Source: Streptomyces pseudovenezuelae
Lineage (GTDB): Bacteria; Actinomycetota; Actinomycetes; Streptomycetales; Streptomycetaceae
Assembly (NCBI RefSeq): GCF_001513955.1
Contig: NZ_KQ948146.1
Coordinates: forward strand, 284,476 to 348,475
DNA length: 64,000 nt
Reading direction: 5' to 3'
The notes under the pieces were generated by a model. It worked only from the letters and a program-made list of their open reading frames with translations, was not told the origin of the DNA and searched no databases. Below, piece by piece: positions 34,016 through 42,742 of the stretch. Both the position numbers and the translations under genes were made by a program. Within the stretch, counting starts at the first letter, position 1; each line of letters opens with the position of its first letter.

Positions 34016-34076
34016 CTGTCCGCGTCGTGAGTTGAACCGTTCAAAAGCCTGACGGCTCCTCTTCACCGCGATCAGG

Positions 34077-34670
34077 TCAGCTGTAGACGATCGGGCAGCC
34101 GCGCCGCAGGGAGTGCTGGGCGGCGCGCAGGTACAGGGCCACGTAGAACGTGGCGTCGAGGTCCTCGGCCCAGGGCCCGGGGCGTGCCTCGGCGACCCGC
34201 TTCGCCTCGCCGTCCAGGAACCACATGGTGAGGTCGAGGTTGTCGCAGGCCTCGGGTATCTCGTCGAGGGGCAGGCGCACGGCCTCGGCCAGCCGTCCCG
34301 CGAGGTCGAGGATCCGTGGTGCTCCGGCGATCACCGTCGTGTCCGAGTAGGAGGACTCGACGGGCAGTTCGATCTCGACGTCGAGCGGCACCGGCACCAG
34401 CACCGACCAGTCGAGGAGGGACTCCGGCTCGGAGGGCGCCAGCCGGTCCTGCGCCAGCCGCAGAAAGCCCTCCATGGGCGGGACCAGCTTCTCCTCGAAC
34501 CGCGTCCCCGACCCGCGGACGAACTCCGTCTCCTCGGGCACGGACTCGTACGGCGGCAGCCCCCGGCGGCGCAGTTCCTCGTTCAACCCAGCGGCGACAG
34601 CCCCCATGCCCTCCTCCTCGTCCGCGTCGAACCACTCCCGAGCGCCCACGCTCACCAGATAGATCCCCAT
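34077..34670 (-). CDS. Hypothetical protein
   Basis: A 197-residue acidic soluble protein, not recognised. It opens MGIYLVSVGAREWFDADEEE, a pattern seen in Streptomyces proteins of unknown role, and ends in a YVALYLRAAQHSLRRGCPIV helix. No signal, membrane or catalytic motif is visible. The ATG at 34670 is preferred; an in-frame TTG at 34700 adds ten residues without a ribosome site. It lies between the rhamnosidase promoter region and another unknown gene on the same strand, with 61 bp between them. Confidence 0.6.
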   Translation of the reverse strand: MGIYLVSVGAREWFDADEEEGMGAVAAGLNEELRRRGLPPYESVPEETEFVRGSGTRFEEKLVPPMEGFLRLAQDRLAPSEPESLLDWSVLVPVPLDVEIELPVESSYSDTTVIAGAPRILDLAGRLAEAVRLPLDEIPEACDNLDLTMWFLDGEAKRVAEARPGPWAEDLDATFYVALYLRAAQHSLRRGCPIVYS

Positions 34671-34731
34671 GCGCCGAAAAGTACAGCGCCCCACTGACAA
34701 CGCGCCCCGATCGCCTTCAACGGCCCCCGCC

Positions 34732-35376
34732 TCAGGGACCGGTCAGCAGAAGCGTGGGCAGGGTGTCCTCCAGGATCCGCTCGCGGGGCAGGGTGAGGCC
34801 GAAGTGCTGCTGGAGCACCTCCAGGCAGGCCCGGTGCACGGCACGGTGTTCCAGGTCGTCGTCGGGCAGTCCGGCGGCGGTGAGCCGCTGCTGGACGGCG
34901 GCGACCACCTCGGGGTCGCCCTCGGGACTGCCGTACCCCCAAGTGCCGTCCAGGTGCAGGTTGAACGCGCACATCAGGTTCTCGTCGTGGCGGTAGGCGA
35001 AGCTCGGGGGCACCGGCTTGCCGTTCTCCTCCTCGTACTCCAGGTGGTGGACGTGCAGGCCGCCGCGGTCGACCGGCCGGGTGCCGGTGCCGAACTCGCC
35101 CTGCCAGCCGCCGTACTTGATGACGTAGGACCACTCGTCGAGCTCGCCGTGGCGCAGGGCGATGCCGTCCAGCACCTCTCCGTGCAGACCTTCCAGCAGG
35201 TCCTGCACCTGGCGGCCGGTGAGTTCGCCGATGGCGCGGGGCCGGTAGGGACGGTGGGCGGTCTCGGCGACACGTCGCGCCAGGGACTCCGATTCGAGGT
35301 CGGGTGCGATCACCACGCTGTAGCCGCCCCAGGCGATGGACTGCGGTTCGGCGAGCCAGGCTATTCCGTCGGTCAT
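34732..35376 (-). CDS. Hypothetical protein, resembles DUF6461-type proteins
   Basis: A 214-residue soluble protein opening MTDGIAWLAEPQSIAWGGYS. Overall style (WSYVIKYGGWQGEFG, then FNLHLDGTWGYG) recalls the DUF6461 group of immunity-like or unknown Streptomyces proteins, but I cannot confirm that. No enzyme motif is visible. The start is the ATG at 35376. It precedes the other unknown gene on the minus strand and is divergent from the ABC/FtsX pair. Confidence 0.55.
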   Translation of the reverse strand: MTDGIAWLAEPQSIAWGGYSVVIAPDLESESLARRVAETAHRPYRPRAIGELTGRQVQDLLEGLHGEVLDGIALRHGELDEWSYVIKYGGWQGEFGTGTRPVDRGGLHVHHLEYEEENGKPVPPSFAYRHDENLMCAFNLHLDGTWGYGSPEGDPEVVAAVQQRLTAAGLPDDDLEHRAVHRACLEVLQQHFGLTLPRERILEDTLPTLLLTGP

Positions 35377-35518
35377 GGCGGTCAACCCTGCCGTATCCGC
35401 CGGGAGGGTGTCACTGAGTACACCTCGGAAGACGGGTTCTGCGCCCCATGTGCCCGGGTCCGTGTCTGCGTAGCTTCTTGAGCGAGGCACACGGCGTGCC
35501 GGACGAAGGGGGACGACG

Positions 35519-36304
35519 ATGTTTCACACCACTGCACGACGCGGGCACGACGCGGGACCCGCCGCGGAGGCACTGCGGCTGGTGAAGGTCAGCAGGACCT
35601 ACGGCACGGACGACAGTGCCGTGACCGCCCTGGACGGCGTCACGTTGAGCCTCGCCCGGGGCACCTTCACCGCGGTGATGGGTCCGTCGGGGTCCGGCAA
35701 GTCCACGCTGCTGCAGTGCGCGGCCGGGCTCGACCGGCCGGACAGCGGGATCGTACGGGTGGACGGCACGGAGCTCACGGGTGGCGGCGAGGCGGAGCTG
35801 ACCAGGTTCCGGCGCGGGCGGGTGGGGTTCGTGTTCCAGCAGTACAACCTGCTGGAGACGCTGACGGTCGCGCAGAACACCGTCCTGCCGCTGAAGCTCG
35901 CCGGGCGGAAGGTGGACCGGCGGCGGGTCACGGAGGTCCTCACGGCCGTCGGTCTCGGCGACCGGCTCGGCCACCGGCCCGACCAGCTCTCCGGCGGTCA
36001 GCGGCAGCGCGTGGCCATCGCCCGCGCGCTGGTCGCGGACCCCCGGGTGATCTTCGCGGACGAGCCGACCGGCGCCCTGGACACCCGCAGCGCGCGGGAC
36101 GTGCTGCGGCTGCTCCAGGAGGCGGTGCGGGTGCACGGGCGGACCGTGGTGATGGTGACCCACGACCCGGTCGCCGCCTCCTACGCGGACTCCGTGCTGT
36201 TCCTCGCGGACGGCAGGCTCGCGGGCCGGCTGGACGCCCCGACGCCGGACGCGGTGGCCGAGCGCCTCGCGCACCTGGGCGACGACGTGACGGCGGGGGT
36301 GTGA
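35519..36304 (+). CDS. ABC transporter ATP-binding protein (MacB/LolD class)
   Basis: A 261-residue ATPase with Walker A GPSGSGKST, Q-loop FVFQQYNLLETLT, signature LSGGQRQRVAIARAL and Walker B VIFADEPTGALD followed by the H-loop in MVTHDPV. This class powers FtsX-type permeases that act by mechanical transmission, often in peptide-antibiotic resistance or cell-envelope work. It lies 3 bp upstream of its permease gene. No two-component system stands beside it. The ATG at 35519 follows a purine-rich GAAGGGGG. Confidence 0.94.
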   Translation: MFHTTARRGHDAGPAAEALRLVKVSRTYGTDDSAVTALDGVTLSLARGTFTAVMGPSGSGKSTLLQCAAGLDRPDSGIVRVDGTELTGGGEAELTRFRRGRVGFVFQQYNLLETLTVAQNTVLPLKLAGRKVDRRRVTEVLTAVGLGDRLGHRPDQLSGGQRQRVAIARALVADPRVIFADEPTGALDTRSARDVLRLLQEAVRVHGRTVVMVTHDPVAASYADSVLFLADGRLAGRLDAPTPDAVAERLAHLGDDVTAGV

Positions 36305-36307
36305 GAG

Positions 36308-37618
36308 ATGTTCATGCTGGCGATGCGGTCGATACGGCAACGGCCCGGACGGTTTCTCGCGACCCTGCTCGCCGCCTTCCTGGGCGCGGGGATCATCATG
36401 ACGTTCAACTCGCTGTACGACACGGCGGCTCAGCCGGGTGTCGACGCGGTGAGCTCGGACACCCTGACCACCTCGGCGAGTGTGGTCGGCGGTTACGGCA
36501 CCCTCCTGGTGTTCTTCGCCGTGGCCTCGACACTCACCGTCAACGTCCGTCAGCGGGCGGGTGAGTTGGAGCTGCTGCGCTGCTCGGGGGCGACGCCGGG
36601 GCAGATCAGGCGGATGGTCGTGGGCGAGTCCGTGGCGGTCGCCCTGATCGGTACCGTGCTCGCGATCGGTCCGGCGATGCTGGGCGGGCGGGCGCTCCTG
36701 GGCGTCTTCCAGGACAGCGGGCAGGTCGCTGAGAACGTCGAGCCCTCCTTCGGCCCCGTGGCGCTGATGTCGGGCGTCGACATCACGCTGGTCGCGGCGG
36801 CGGGCGCCGCCTTCCTCGCGGTGCGACGGGCCGGCCGCGGGCGTCGGCAGCGGGGCCGGGCGCGCACGGTCCTGGCGTACGCCGCACTCGGCACCGGGGC
36901 CGTCTCGGTGATCTCCACCTTCGCCTTCTCGGCGACGGACGAGGCGCTCATGGCGACGCCGGCGTACGGGGCGATCCTGCTGTCGGTGGGGTGCGCGCTG
37001 CTCGCGCCGCGGCTGCTCAAGGGTGTCCTGGACCGGCTGCCGCTGACCGGGGCGAGCGGCTGGCTGGCCGTGCGGAACCTGCGCCGGCGGGCGGACCACC
37101 TCTCCGGGATCCTGATGTCGCTGATCCTGTTCACGGCAGTGTCCGTCGCCACGCTGTCCATGCAGGGCGTGGAGAGCGACGCCGTGAAGGCCTCGGGCGC
37201 GGTGAAGACGGTCGACGCGAAGAACCTTCAGACGCTGAACCTCACGGTCGTCGGCATCATCGTGGTGTTCGTGTGCGTGATGCTGGTCAACTCGCTGTAC
37301 GCGGCGACGACCTACCGCGGCCGGGAGTTCGGGCAGCAGCGGCTGGCCGGGGCGAGCCCGCGACAGGTGCTGGGCACGGTGGGCGTGGAGGGGCTGATCC
37401 TCACGGCGCTCGGGCTGTTCTTCGGCACCGTGGCGGCGCTGGCCGGGATCATCCCGTTCACGGTCGTCCGCACCGACTCGGTGCTGCCGCATCAGGGTCT
37501 CGGCATCTGGCTGGCGGTGGCGGCGATCGCGGCGGCCGCGACGATCGGGACGAGCCTGGCCACGGCCCGCCGGGTGCTGCGCACCCCGGCGGTGGAGGCG
37601 GTGGGACTGGCGGCCTGA
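36308..37618 (+). CDS. Compact FtsX-like ABC permease
   Basis: A 436-residue membrane protein with two FtsX-type units: the first around LVVFFAVASTLTVNVRQRAG and ELELLRCSGATPGQIRRMV, the second around VVFVCVMLVNSLYAATTYRG and QQRLAGASPRQVLGTVG. About eight hydrophobic segments are visible. The usual actinobacterial permease of this kind has 750-850 residues with large extracellular domains; those domains are absent here, leaving a compact form. With the ATPase it forms an export or signalling transporter whose substrate is unknown. Confidence 0.9.
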   Translation: MFMLAMRSIRQRPGRFLATLLAAFLGAGIIMTFNSLYDTAAQPGVDAVSSDTLTTSASVVGGYGTLLVFFAVASTLTVNVRQRAGELELLRCSGATPGQIRRMVVGESVAVALIGTVLAIGPAMLGGRALLGVFQDSGQVAENVEPSFGPVALMSGVDITLVAAAGAAFLAVRRAGRGRRQRGRARTVLAYAALGTGAVSVISTFAFSATDEALMATPAYGAILLSVGCALLAPRLLKGVLDRLPLTGASGWLAVRNLRRRADHLSGILMSLILFTAVSVATLSMQGVESDAVKASGAVKTVDAKNLQTLNLTVVGIIVVFVCVMLVNSLYAATTYRGREFGQQRLAGASPRQVLGTVGVEGLILTALGLFFGTVAALAGIIPFTVVRTDSVLPHQGLGIWLAVAAIAAAATIGTSLATARRVLRTPAVEAVGLAA

Positions 37619-37636
37619 GGAGCACCGGCGGACTAC

Positions 37637-37658
37637 GGGCGTCACCTCGGTGGCGCCC
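37637..37658 (+). terminator. Hairpin terminator after the FtsX permease gene
   Basis: GGGCGTCACC and GGTGGCGCCC form a 10-bp stem with one G-T pair and a very short loop, 18 bp after the permease stop codon. No T-run follows, which is usual for Streptomyces. Confidence 0.55.
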
Positions 37659-37749
37659 GTGGCCGTGCCCGCTCCCACCACGTGACAGAACCGGTGAACA
37701 AGCGCTTAGATAGTTGGCGGTACGAGTTCGCGCCGCCCGGGAGGCCCCG

Positions 37750-38610
37750 TTGCTGTTCACATCCGTCGACGACGTCTCCGCACGCCTCGCCGAGACCGGC
37801 TACCTCGCCTCGCCCGCGGTCGCCACGACCGTGTTCCTCGCCGACCGGCTCGGCAAGCCGCTCCTGGTCGAGGGCCCCGCCGGGGTCGGCAAGACGGAGC
37901 TGGCCAAGGCGGTGGCCGAGGTCGCCGACGCGCGTCTGGTGCGGCTCCAGTGCTACGAGGGCGTGGACGAGTCCCGGGCGCTGTACGAGTGGAACCACGC
38001 CAAGCAGTTGCTGCGGATCAGCGCGGGGCGTGACGAGACCTGGGACGAGGCGCGCACGGACATCTTCAGCGAGGAGTTCCTGCTCTCCCGGCCCCTTCTG
38101 ACGGCGATCCGCGGCGACGAGCCCAAGGTGCTGCTGATCGACGAGACCGACAAGGCGGACGTCGAGGTCGAGGGGCTGCTCCTGGAGGTGCTCAGCGACT
38201 TCCAGGTCACGGTTCCCGAGCTGGGCACGATCACCGCGTCCCGCCGACCCTTCGTCGTCCTCACCTCCAACGCCAGTCGCGAGCTGTCGGAGGCCCTGCG
38301 CCGCCGCTGCCTGTTCCTGCACATCGGGTTCCCGGAGGAGGAGCTGGAGCGGCGGATCGTACGGCTGAAGGTGCCGGGGCTCGACGAGACGCTGGCGAAG
38401 TCCGTGGTCCGGGTCGTGGGAGCGCTCAGGGCCATGGACCTGCGCAAGGTGCCCTCGGTCGCCGAGACCATCGACTGGGCGCGTACGCTCCTCGCGCTCG
38501 GCGCGGACCACCTCGACGAGACGGTCGTTCGGGACAGCCTGGGCGTGCTCCTCAAGCACCAGGACGACATCCTCAAGGCCGGGGCCAAGCTCGACCTGGA
38601 CGCGGTGTGA
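37750..38610 (+). CDS. MoxR-family AAA ATPase
   Basis: A 286-residue AAA+ chaperone-like ATPase with Walker A EGPAGVGKTE, Walker B VLLIDETDKAD, sensor 1 LTSNASRE and an arginine-finger segment ALRRRCLFLHIGF. MoxR proteins work with VWA-domain partners in metal-centre insertion or complex assembly, and such a partner is encoded next. The start is the TTG at 37750, with GGGAGG 5 nt upstream; the longer frame from the TTG at 37714 has no ribosome site. It overlaps the VWA gene by 4 bp. No cofactor enzyme (for example CO dehydrogenase) is nearby. Confidence 0.92.
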   Translation: MLFTSVDDVSARLAETGYLASPAVATTVFLADRLGKPLLVEGPAGVGKTELAKAVAEVADARLVRLQCYEGVDESRALYEWNHAKQLLRISAGRDETWDEARTDIFSEEFLLSRPLLTAIRGDEPKVLLIDETDKADVEVEGLLLEVLSDFQVTVPELGTITASRRPFVVLTSNASRELSEALRRRCLFLHIGFPEEELERRIVRLKVPGLDETLAKSVVRVVGALRAMDLRKVPSVAETIDWARTLLALGADHLDETVVRDSLGVLLKHQDDILKAGAKLDLDAV

Positions 38611-39953
38611 GCACCGCCGAGCGGCTCACCTCCCTGGTCGGCGCCCTGCGCGCGCACGGCGTGCGGATCGGGACGGGCGAGACGGTGGACGCGGCGCAGG
38701 CGGTCGAGGCGCTCGGGTTCGCCGACCGCGAGCTGCTGCGGGAGGGCCTGGCGGCGACTCTGCTGCACAGCACGGCCCAACGGCCGGTGTTCGACCCGGT
38801 CTTCGACCTCTACTTCCCGCGGGGCGTCGGCGGGCCCGACACCGGTCCACCGGACCGGGACGACCTGCGCGAGCGGCTCGCCGGGGCCCTGGCCGCGAAC
38901 GACGAGAGCCTGCTGGCCCGCCTCGCGGCAGAGGCCGTCGACGGATTCGGCGGATACGGCAACTCCCCTTCCTCGGACGGCTGGTCGTCGTACCAGACCC
39001 TCGACCGGCTGCGCCCGCAGACCCTGCTCGCGCGCGTCCGGGACGACGTGCGGGGGCGGCAGGGCATGTCCGGGTTCACCGACCGGCTGCTGGAGGACGA
39101 GATCCGGCGGCGCATCGAGGCGTTCCGCGCGCTGGTGGCGACGGAGGCCCGGCGGCGGGTCGCGGAGCGGCGGGACCGGGACCGGATCGCGCGGCGGGCG
39201 GTGGCGCCGACGACCGACCGGGTCGACTTCCTGTTCGCGGGGAAGGACCGGCTCGCCGAACTGCGGCGCACGGTCCAGCCGTTGGCCCGCAAGCTCGCCA
39301 CCCGGCTCGCGGCCCGCCGCCGACGCGCCGCCCGGGGCAGTATCGATCTACGGCGCACCCTGCGCGGCTCGCTGTCCACGGGCGGGGTGCCGATGAAGCC
39401 GGTGCTGCGCAGGCGCCGGCCGGCCCGGCCCGAACTGGTGCTGCTGTGCGATGTGTCGGGCTCGGTGTCGGGGTTCTCGGACTTCACGATGCTGCTGGTG
39501 CAGGCGCTGCACGACCAGTTCAGCAAGGTGCGGGTGTTCGCCTTCGTCAACCGTATCGACGAGGTCACCCGGCTCCTGCGGCACGGGGCGGCCGACGCGG
39601 AAGGGCTGAGCGCCCGGATCCGCGCCGAGGCCACGCTCACGGGATGGCACGGCAGCAGCGACTACGGCGTGGCGCTGGGCGAGTTCGCGTCGCTGTACGG
39701 GGACGCGCTGAGCCCGCGCACGACGGTGTTCGTCCTCGGTGACGCCCGCACCAACATGAGCGACCCGAACCTGCCCGCCGTCCGGGAGATCACCGAACGG
39801 GCGCGCCGCGTCTACTGGTTGAACCCGGAGGCGCGGGCGCAGTGGGGCACGGGCGACTCGGCCGCGTACGAGTACGCCGAGTCGGTGGAGATGCACGAGT
39901 GCCGCAATGTCCGCCAGCTCAGCGCCCTGGTGGGACGACTGCTGCCGATCTGA
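38607..39953 (+). CDS. VWA domain-containing protein, CoxE-like
   Basis: A 448-residue partner of the MoxR ATPase. The C-terminal half (about 270-448) is a von Willebrand A domain with the metal-site motif LLCDVSGSVSGFSDF (DxSxS) and later threonine and aspartate positions (HGSSDYG, FVLGDARTNMSD). The N-terminal half is helical and Arg-rich. The pair resembles CoxD/CoxE and RavA/ViaA systems. The start is the GTG at 38607 overlapping the moxR stop codon (GTGA). Confidence 0.9.
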   Translation: MSTAERLTSLVGALRAHGVRIGTGETVDAAQAVEALGFADRELLREGLAATLLHSTAQRPVFDPVFDLYFPRGVGGPDTGPPDRDDLRERLAGALAANDESLLARLAAEAVDGFGGYGNSPSSDGWSSYQTLDRLRPQTLLARVRDDVRGRQGMSGFTDRLLEDEIRRRIEAFRALVATEARRRVAERRDRDRIARRAVAPTTDRVDFLFAGKDRLAELRRTVQPLARKLATRLAARRRRAARGSIDLRRTLRGSLSTGGVPMKPVLRRRRPARPELVLLCDVSGSVSGFSDFTMLLVQALHDQFSKVRVFAFVNRIDEVTRLLRHGAADAEGLSARIRAEATLTGWHGSSDYGVALGEFASLYGDALSPRTTVFVLGDARTNMSDPNLPAVREITERARRVYWLNPEARAQWGTGDSAAYEYAESVEMHECRNVRQLSALVGRLLPI

Positions 39954-39972
39954 CCGCCCGCGGGGTCGCCCA

Positions 39973-40112
39973 GGAAAGCCGCCGGCATCTCCCGGCCCTG
40001 ACGTCGACGTCCAGTTCAGGTCGTGGAACCCGCGCCGGGCCGGCGATCACGGCGATCACTGCCCGCATGGGCGGAGGGGGCCGGACTCGTCGGTGTACCG
40101 TCCGCGCCGACG
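39973..40112 (+). repeat. 140-bp direct repeat, copy 1
   Basis: This copy runs from GGAAAGCCGCCGGCATCTCC to GTACCGTCCGCGCCGACG. It is repeated about 225 bp later with only a few mismatches and a one-base indel. The 407-bp stretch 39954-40360 has no convincing gene on either strand; it consists of these two copies and an 85-bp spacer that contains a short ACGGTCA duplication. Confidence 0.85.
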
Positions 40113-40197
40113 CTCGAACGGGACACGGTCGCCCGGATGCCCCCGGCGCCAAGGCGACGGTCAACGGTCAACGGTCGACGAGAGGGTCGGTCGATCG

Positions 40198-40338
40198 GGA
40201 AGGCCGCCGGCATCTCCTCGGCCCTGACGTCGACGTCCAGTTCAGGTCGTGGAACCCGCGCCGGGCCGGCGATCACGGCGATCCCGGCCCGCATGGGCGG
40301 AGGGGGCCGGACTCGTCGGTGTACCGTCCGCGCCGACG
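40198..40338 (+). repeat. 140-bp direct repeat, copy 2
   Basis: The second copy of the repeat at 39973-40112 ends 22 bp before the stop codon of the convergent SDR gene. The high identity of non-coding copies suggests a recent duplication. Weak minus-strand reading frames through both copies are poor in codon pattern and were not accepted as genes. Confidence 0.85.
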
Positions 40339-40360
40339 GCTGGCCCGTCGCCGGCGTGGC

Positions 40361-41062
40361 TCAGGCCGCCAGCTGCGGGTACAGCGCCGAGAGATCCGCG
40401 GCGAGTCCGGCCTTCACCTGACGGGTGAGGTCGTCGGCGAGGACCTCGAAGGCGCCGGCCTCGATGCCGTCGAGGGCCTGCGCGGCCACGCTCTCGGGCG
40501 TGACCTTCGGGGCGTCGATCTTCGCGGTCATGTCCGTGTCGACGTATCCGACGTGCAGTCCGGTGACCTCGATCCCGCGCGGCCTCAGGTCCAGGCGCAG
40601 GGAGTTGGTCTGCGACCACAGGGCGGCCTTGGAGGCGCTGTAGGAACCGGCGACGCCGAGCCACGACAGGACCGAGTGGACGTTGAGGATGTGGCCGCCG
40701 CCGTTGCGCTCGATGACCGGCACGAAGGCGCGGGTGACGAGGAGCGGTCCGAAGAAGTTGGTCTCGAACTCGCGGCGGACGTCCTCCACGGGGGCGTCCA
40801 GGAAGCTCGCGTTCACGGACGCGCCGGCGTTGTTGATCAACAGGGTGACGTCCTGGGCCTGTTCGGCGGCGGCCGCCACGGAGGCGGGGTCGCTCACCTC
40901 CAGGGCCAGCGGCACCGCGTCGGGGTGGGTGACGGTCCGCGGGTCGCGGGCGGTGGCGTACACCTTCTTCGCCCCACGCTCGTACAGGGCCGTCACCAGC
41001 GCCCGGCCGATGCCTCGGCTGCCGCCGGTGACCAGGGCGACGGAACCTTCGATGGTGGTCAT
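40361..41062 (-). CDS. Short-chain dehydrogenase/reductase
   Basis: A 233-residue classical SDR with the cofactor motif VTGGSRGIGRAL, NNAG, the active-site serine in HSVLSWLG and YSASK. Position after the glycine motif (YATARD) suggests NADP preference. Substrate is unknown. It is divergent from a medium-chain reductase, and the gap holds two copies of a TetR-type palindrome, so both are probably induced together by a toxic aldehyde, quinone or similar compound. The start is the ATG at 41062. Confidence 0.93.
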   Translation of the reverse strand: MTTIEGSVALVTGGSRGIGRALVTALYERGAKKVYATARDPRTVTHPDAVPLALEVSDPASVAAAAEQAQDVTLLINNAGASVNASFLDAPVEDVRREFETNFFGPLLVTRAFVPVIERNGGGHILNVHSVLSWLGVAGSYSASKAALWSQTNSLRLDLRPRGIEVTGLHVGYVDTDMTAKIDAPKVTPESVAAQALDGIEAGAFEVLADDLTRQVKAGLAADLSALYPQLAA

Positions 41063-41084
41063 GGGAGTCTCCAGCAACGTTGAG

Positions 41085-41098
41085 AAACCGATCGGTTT
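41085..41098. promoter_or_regulatory. TetR-type operator, copy 1
   Basis: AAACCGATCGGTTT is a perfect 14-bp palindrome 23 bp upstream of the SDR start. Its flank (GTAAACC on one side) is the mirror image of the flank of copy 2. The centres of the copies are 31 bp apart, about three helical turns, so two dimers would bind the same face. Confidence 0.7.
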
Positions 41099-41115
41099 AC
41101 CTACGCCGCCAGAGT

Positions 41116-41129
41116 AAACCGATCGGTTT
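41116..41129. promoter_or_regulatory. TetR-type operator, copy 2
   Basis: The same 14-bp palindrome AAACCGATCGGTTT recurs, 55 bp upstream of the reductase start. No tetR gene is adjacent; the only TetR gene in the window is at 8954, whose own promoter region lacks this motif. The cognate repressor is therefore elsewhere in the genome. Confidence 0.7.
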
Positions 41130-41183
41130 CCGATGGCAAGGCGAGACCTCTTCCCTACGCTCCGAAGCGACGGAGGGGGACCC

Positions 41184-42158
41184 ATGAAGGCAGTCGTCCA
41201 GGACCGGTACGGCTCGGTGAACACACTGGAGCTGAGGGAGGTCGAGCAGCCCGTGCCGGCCGCCGACGAGGTGCTGGTGCGCGTGCACGCGGCCTCGGTG
41301 AACGCCTACGACTGGCACTACCTGCACGGCGACCCGAAGATCGCCCGGCTTTCGTTCGGGCTGCGCGCGCCGAAGGTGCGGATCCGGGGCCGGGACTTCG
41401 CGGGCCGCGTCGAGGCCGTCGGCACCGAGGTCAAGGGCCTGTGTCCGGGCGACGAGGTGTACGGCGAGGCGGACGGGACCTTCGCCGAGTTCGTCTGCGC
41501 CAAGGACGGCGAAACGGACCTCAAGCCCGCCGGCCTCTCCTTCGAGCAGGCGGCCGCGATGCCGCTGGCCGCGAACACCGCGCTCATCGGGGTGCGGGAC
41601 GTGGCCGGAGTCCGGGCCGGACAGTCCGTCCTGGTGAACGGCGCGTCGGGCGGCGTGGGGACCTTCGCCGTGCAGATCGCGAAGGCGTACGGGGCTGAGG
41701 TGACCGGTGTGTGCGGCGCACGCAACGTCGAACTCGTCGGCTCCCTCGGGGCGGACCAGATCGTCGACTACACCCGGGAGGACTTCACCCGGACCGGACG
41801 CCGCCACGACGTGGTGCTGGACCTGGTGGGCAATCGGTCCCTGGGCGATCTGCGGCGCGCGACGACCCCCGGCGGGACGATCGTCCTGTCCGGCGGCGGT
41901 GTCTACGAGGGCGGCAGCGTCCTCGGTCCGATGCGGCTCCTGCTGGGCGGGCGGCTGCTCTCCCCCTTCGTGCGCCAGCGTGTCCTGCAGCTTCCGGCCC
42001 GCGCGAGCAGGAAGAACCTCGCGGCACTGCGGGAACTCACCGAGGCGGGCAGGATCGCCCCGGTCGTCGAGCGGACGTACCCGCTCAACGAGGCGGCCGA
42101 GGCCATCCGGCATCTGGAGGTGGAGCACGCGCGCGCGAAGATCGTCGTCACGGTGTGA
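41184..42158 (+). CDS. NAD(P)-dependent medium-chain reductase (quinone oxidoreductase-like)
   Basis: A 324-residue MDR protein of the zinc-free quinone-oxidoreductase type. The substrate domain begins MKAVVQDRYG and contains GRDFAGRVEAVG and GDEVYGE; the cofactor domain has VLVNGASGGVGTFAVQIAK. It ends in the usual EAAEAIRHLE and AKIVV segment. The cysteine ligands of zinc enzymes are absent. Likely roles are quinone or enone reduction. It is divergent from the SDR, with shared operators between them. The ATG at 41184 follows GGAGGGGG. Confidence 0.92.
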   Translation: MKAVVQDRYGSVNTLELREVEQPVPAADEVLVRVHAASVNAYDWHYLHGDPKIARLSFGLRAPKVRIRGRDFAGRVEAVGTEVKGLCPGDEVYGEADGTFAEFVCAKDGETDLKPAGLSFEQAAAMPLAANTALIGVRDVAGVRAGQSVLVNGASGGVGTFAVQIAKAYGAEVTGVCGARNVELVGSLGADQIVDYTREDFTRTGRRHDVVLDLVGNRSLGDLRRATTPGGTIVLSGGGVYEGGSVLGPMRLLLGGRLLSPFVRQRVLQLPARASRKNLAALRELTEAGRIAPVVERTYPLNEAAEAIRHLEVEHARAKIVVTV

Positions 42159-42232
42159 GCGGTGCGTAGTGAGCGGTGAGCGGTGCCGGTGCCGTCACGG
42201 CGTGCGGTGGGACGGACCGGGAGCGCTGTGCC

Positions 42233-42592
42233 TCACTGGCCCTTCGCGTAGTCCTTCGCCATGCCCCCCGCGAAGTCGTAGACCACGCACTGCTCGTCGC
42301 CGACGACCCAGGCGTCGTGCCCGGGGGCCAGCACGAAGATGTCGCCGGGACCCACTTCGCCCTCGCCGCCCTCGTCCATGACGACGTGCATACGGCCCTG
42401 GACCACGTATCCGTTGTGGTGGACCTCGCAGCTCTTGGTGCCCGCGATGGGACCCACGGACTCCGACCAGCGCCAGCCCGGTTCGAAGGTGCCCACGGCG
42501 AAGTCCAGTCCGCTCATGTGGACCGCTTCCAGGTGGCCACGCGGGAAGTCGCGGCGCTCGTCCGGCTTGTCGAGCGTCTTCACCTCAAACAT
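42233..42592 (-). CDS. Cupin domain protein
   Basis: A 119-residue single-domain cupin. The metal-site motifs are recognisable as a beta-barrel pair: TKSCEVHHNGYVVQGRMHV and GPGDIFVLAPGHDAWVVGDE. The first motif has two adjacent histidines and later glutamate is replaced, so metal binding may be altered. It might be a small enzyme or a ligand sensor. It stands alone between the reductase and the dehydratase genes. The start is the ATG at 42592. Confidence 0.8.
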   Translation of the reverse strand: MFEVKTLDKPDERRDFPRGHLEAVHMSGLDFAVGTFEPGWRWSESVGPIAGTKSCEVHHNGYVVQGRMHVVMDEGGEGEVGPGDIFVLAPGHDAWVVGDEQCVVYDFAGGMAKDYAKGQ

Positions 42593-42742
42593 GACGGCTC
42601 TCCCTTCCGGCCGTGTTGCGGTACGGCCGGGGCCGGTCTCCGTCTCCCGCCCTTCCTGGGCAGCACCGGCGGGGGCCGAGCCCCATCACCCCATCGTCCG
42701 CCTGTCCAGCCGGGCCCGCCATTCGGGTGACGGGCGCAGCGG

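Noticed and set aside
39919..40294. Minus-strand frames through the 140-bp duplication
   Set aside because: They restate the repeat, lack ribosome sites and known motifs, and do not extend beyond the repeat in a conserved way.
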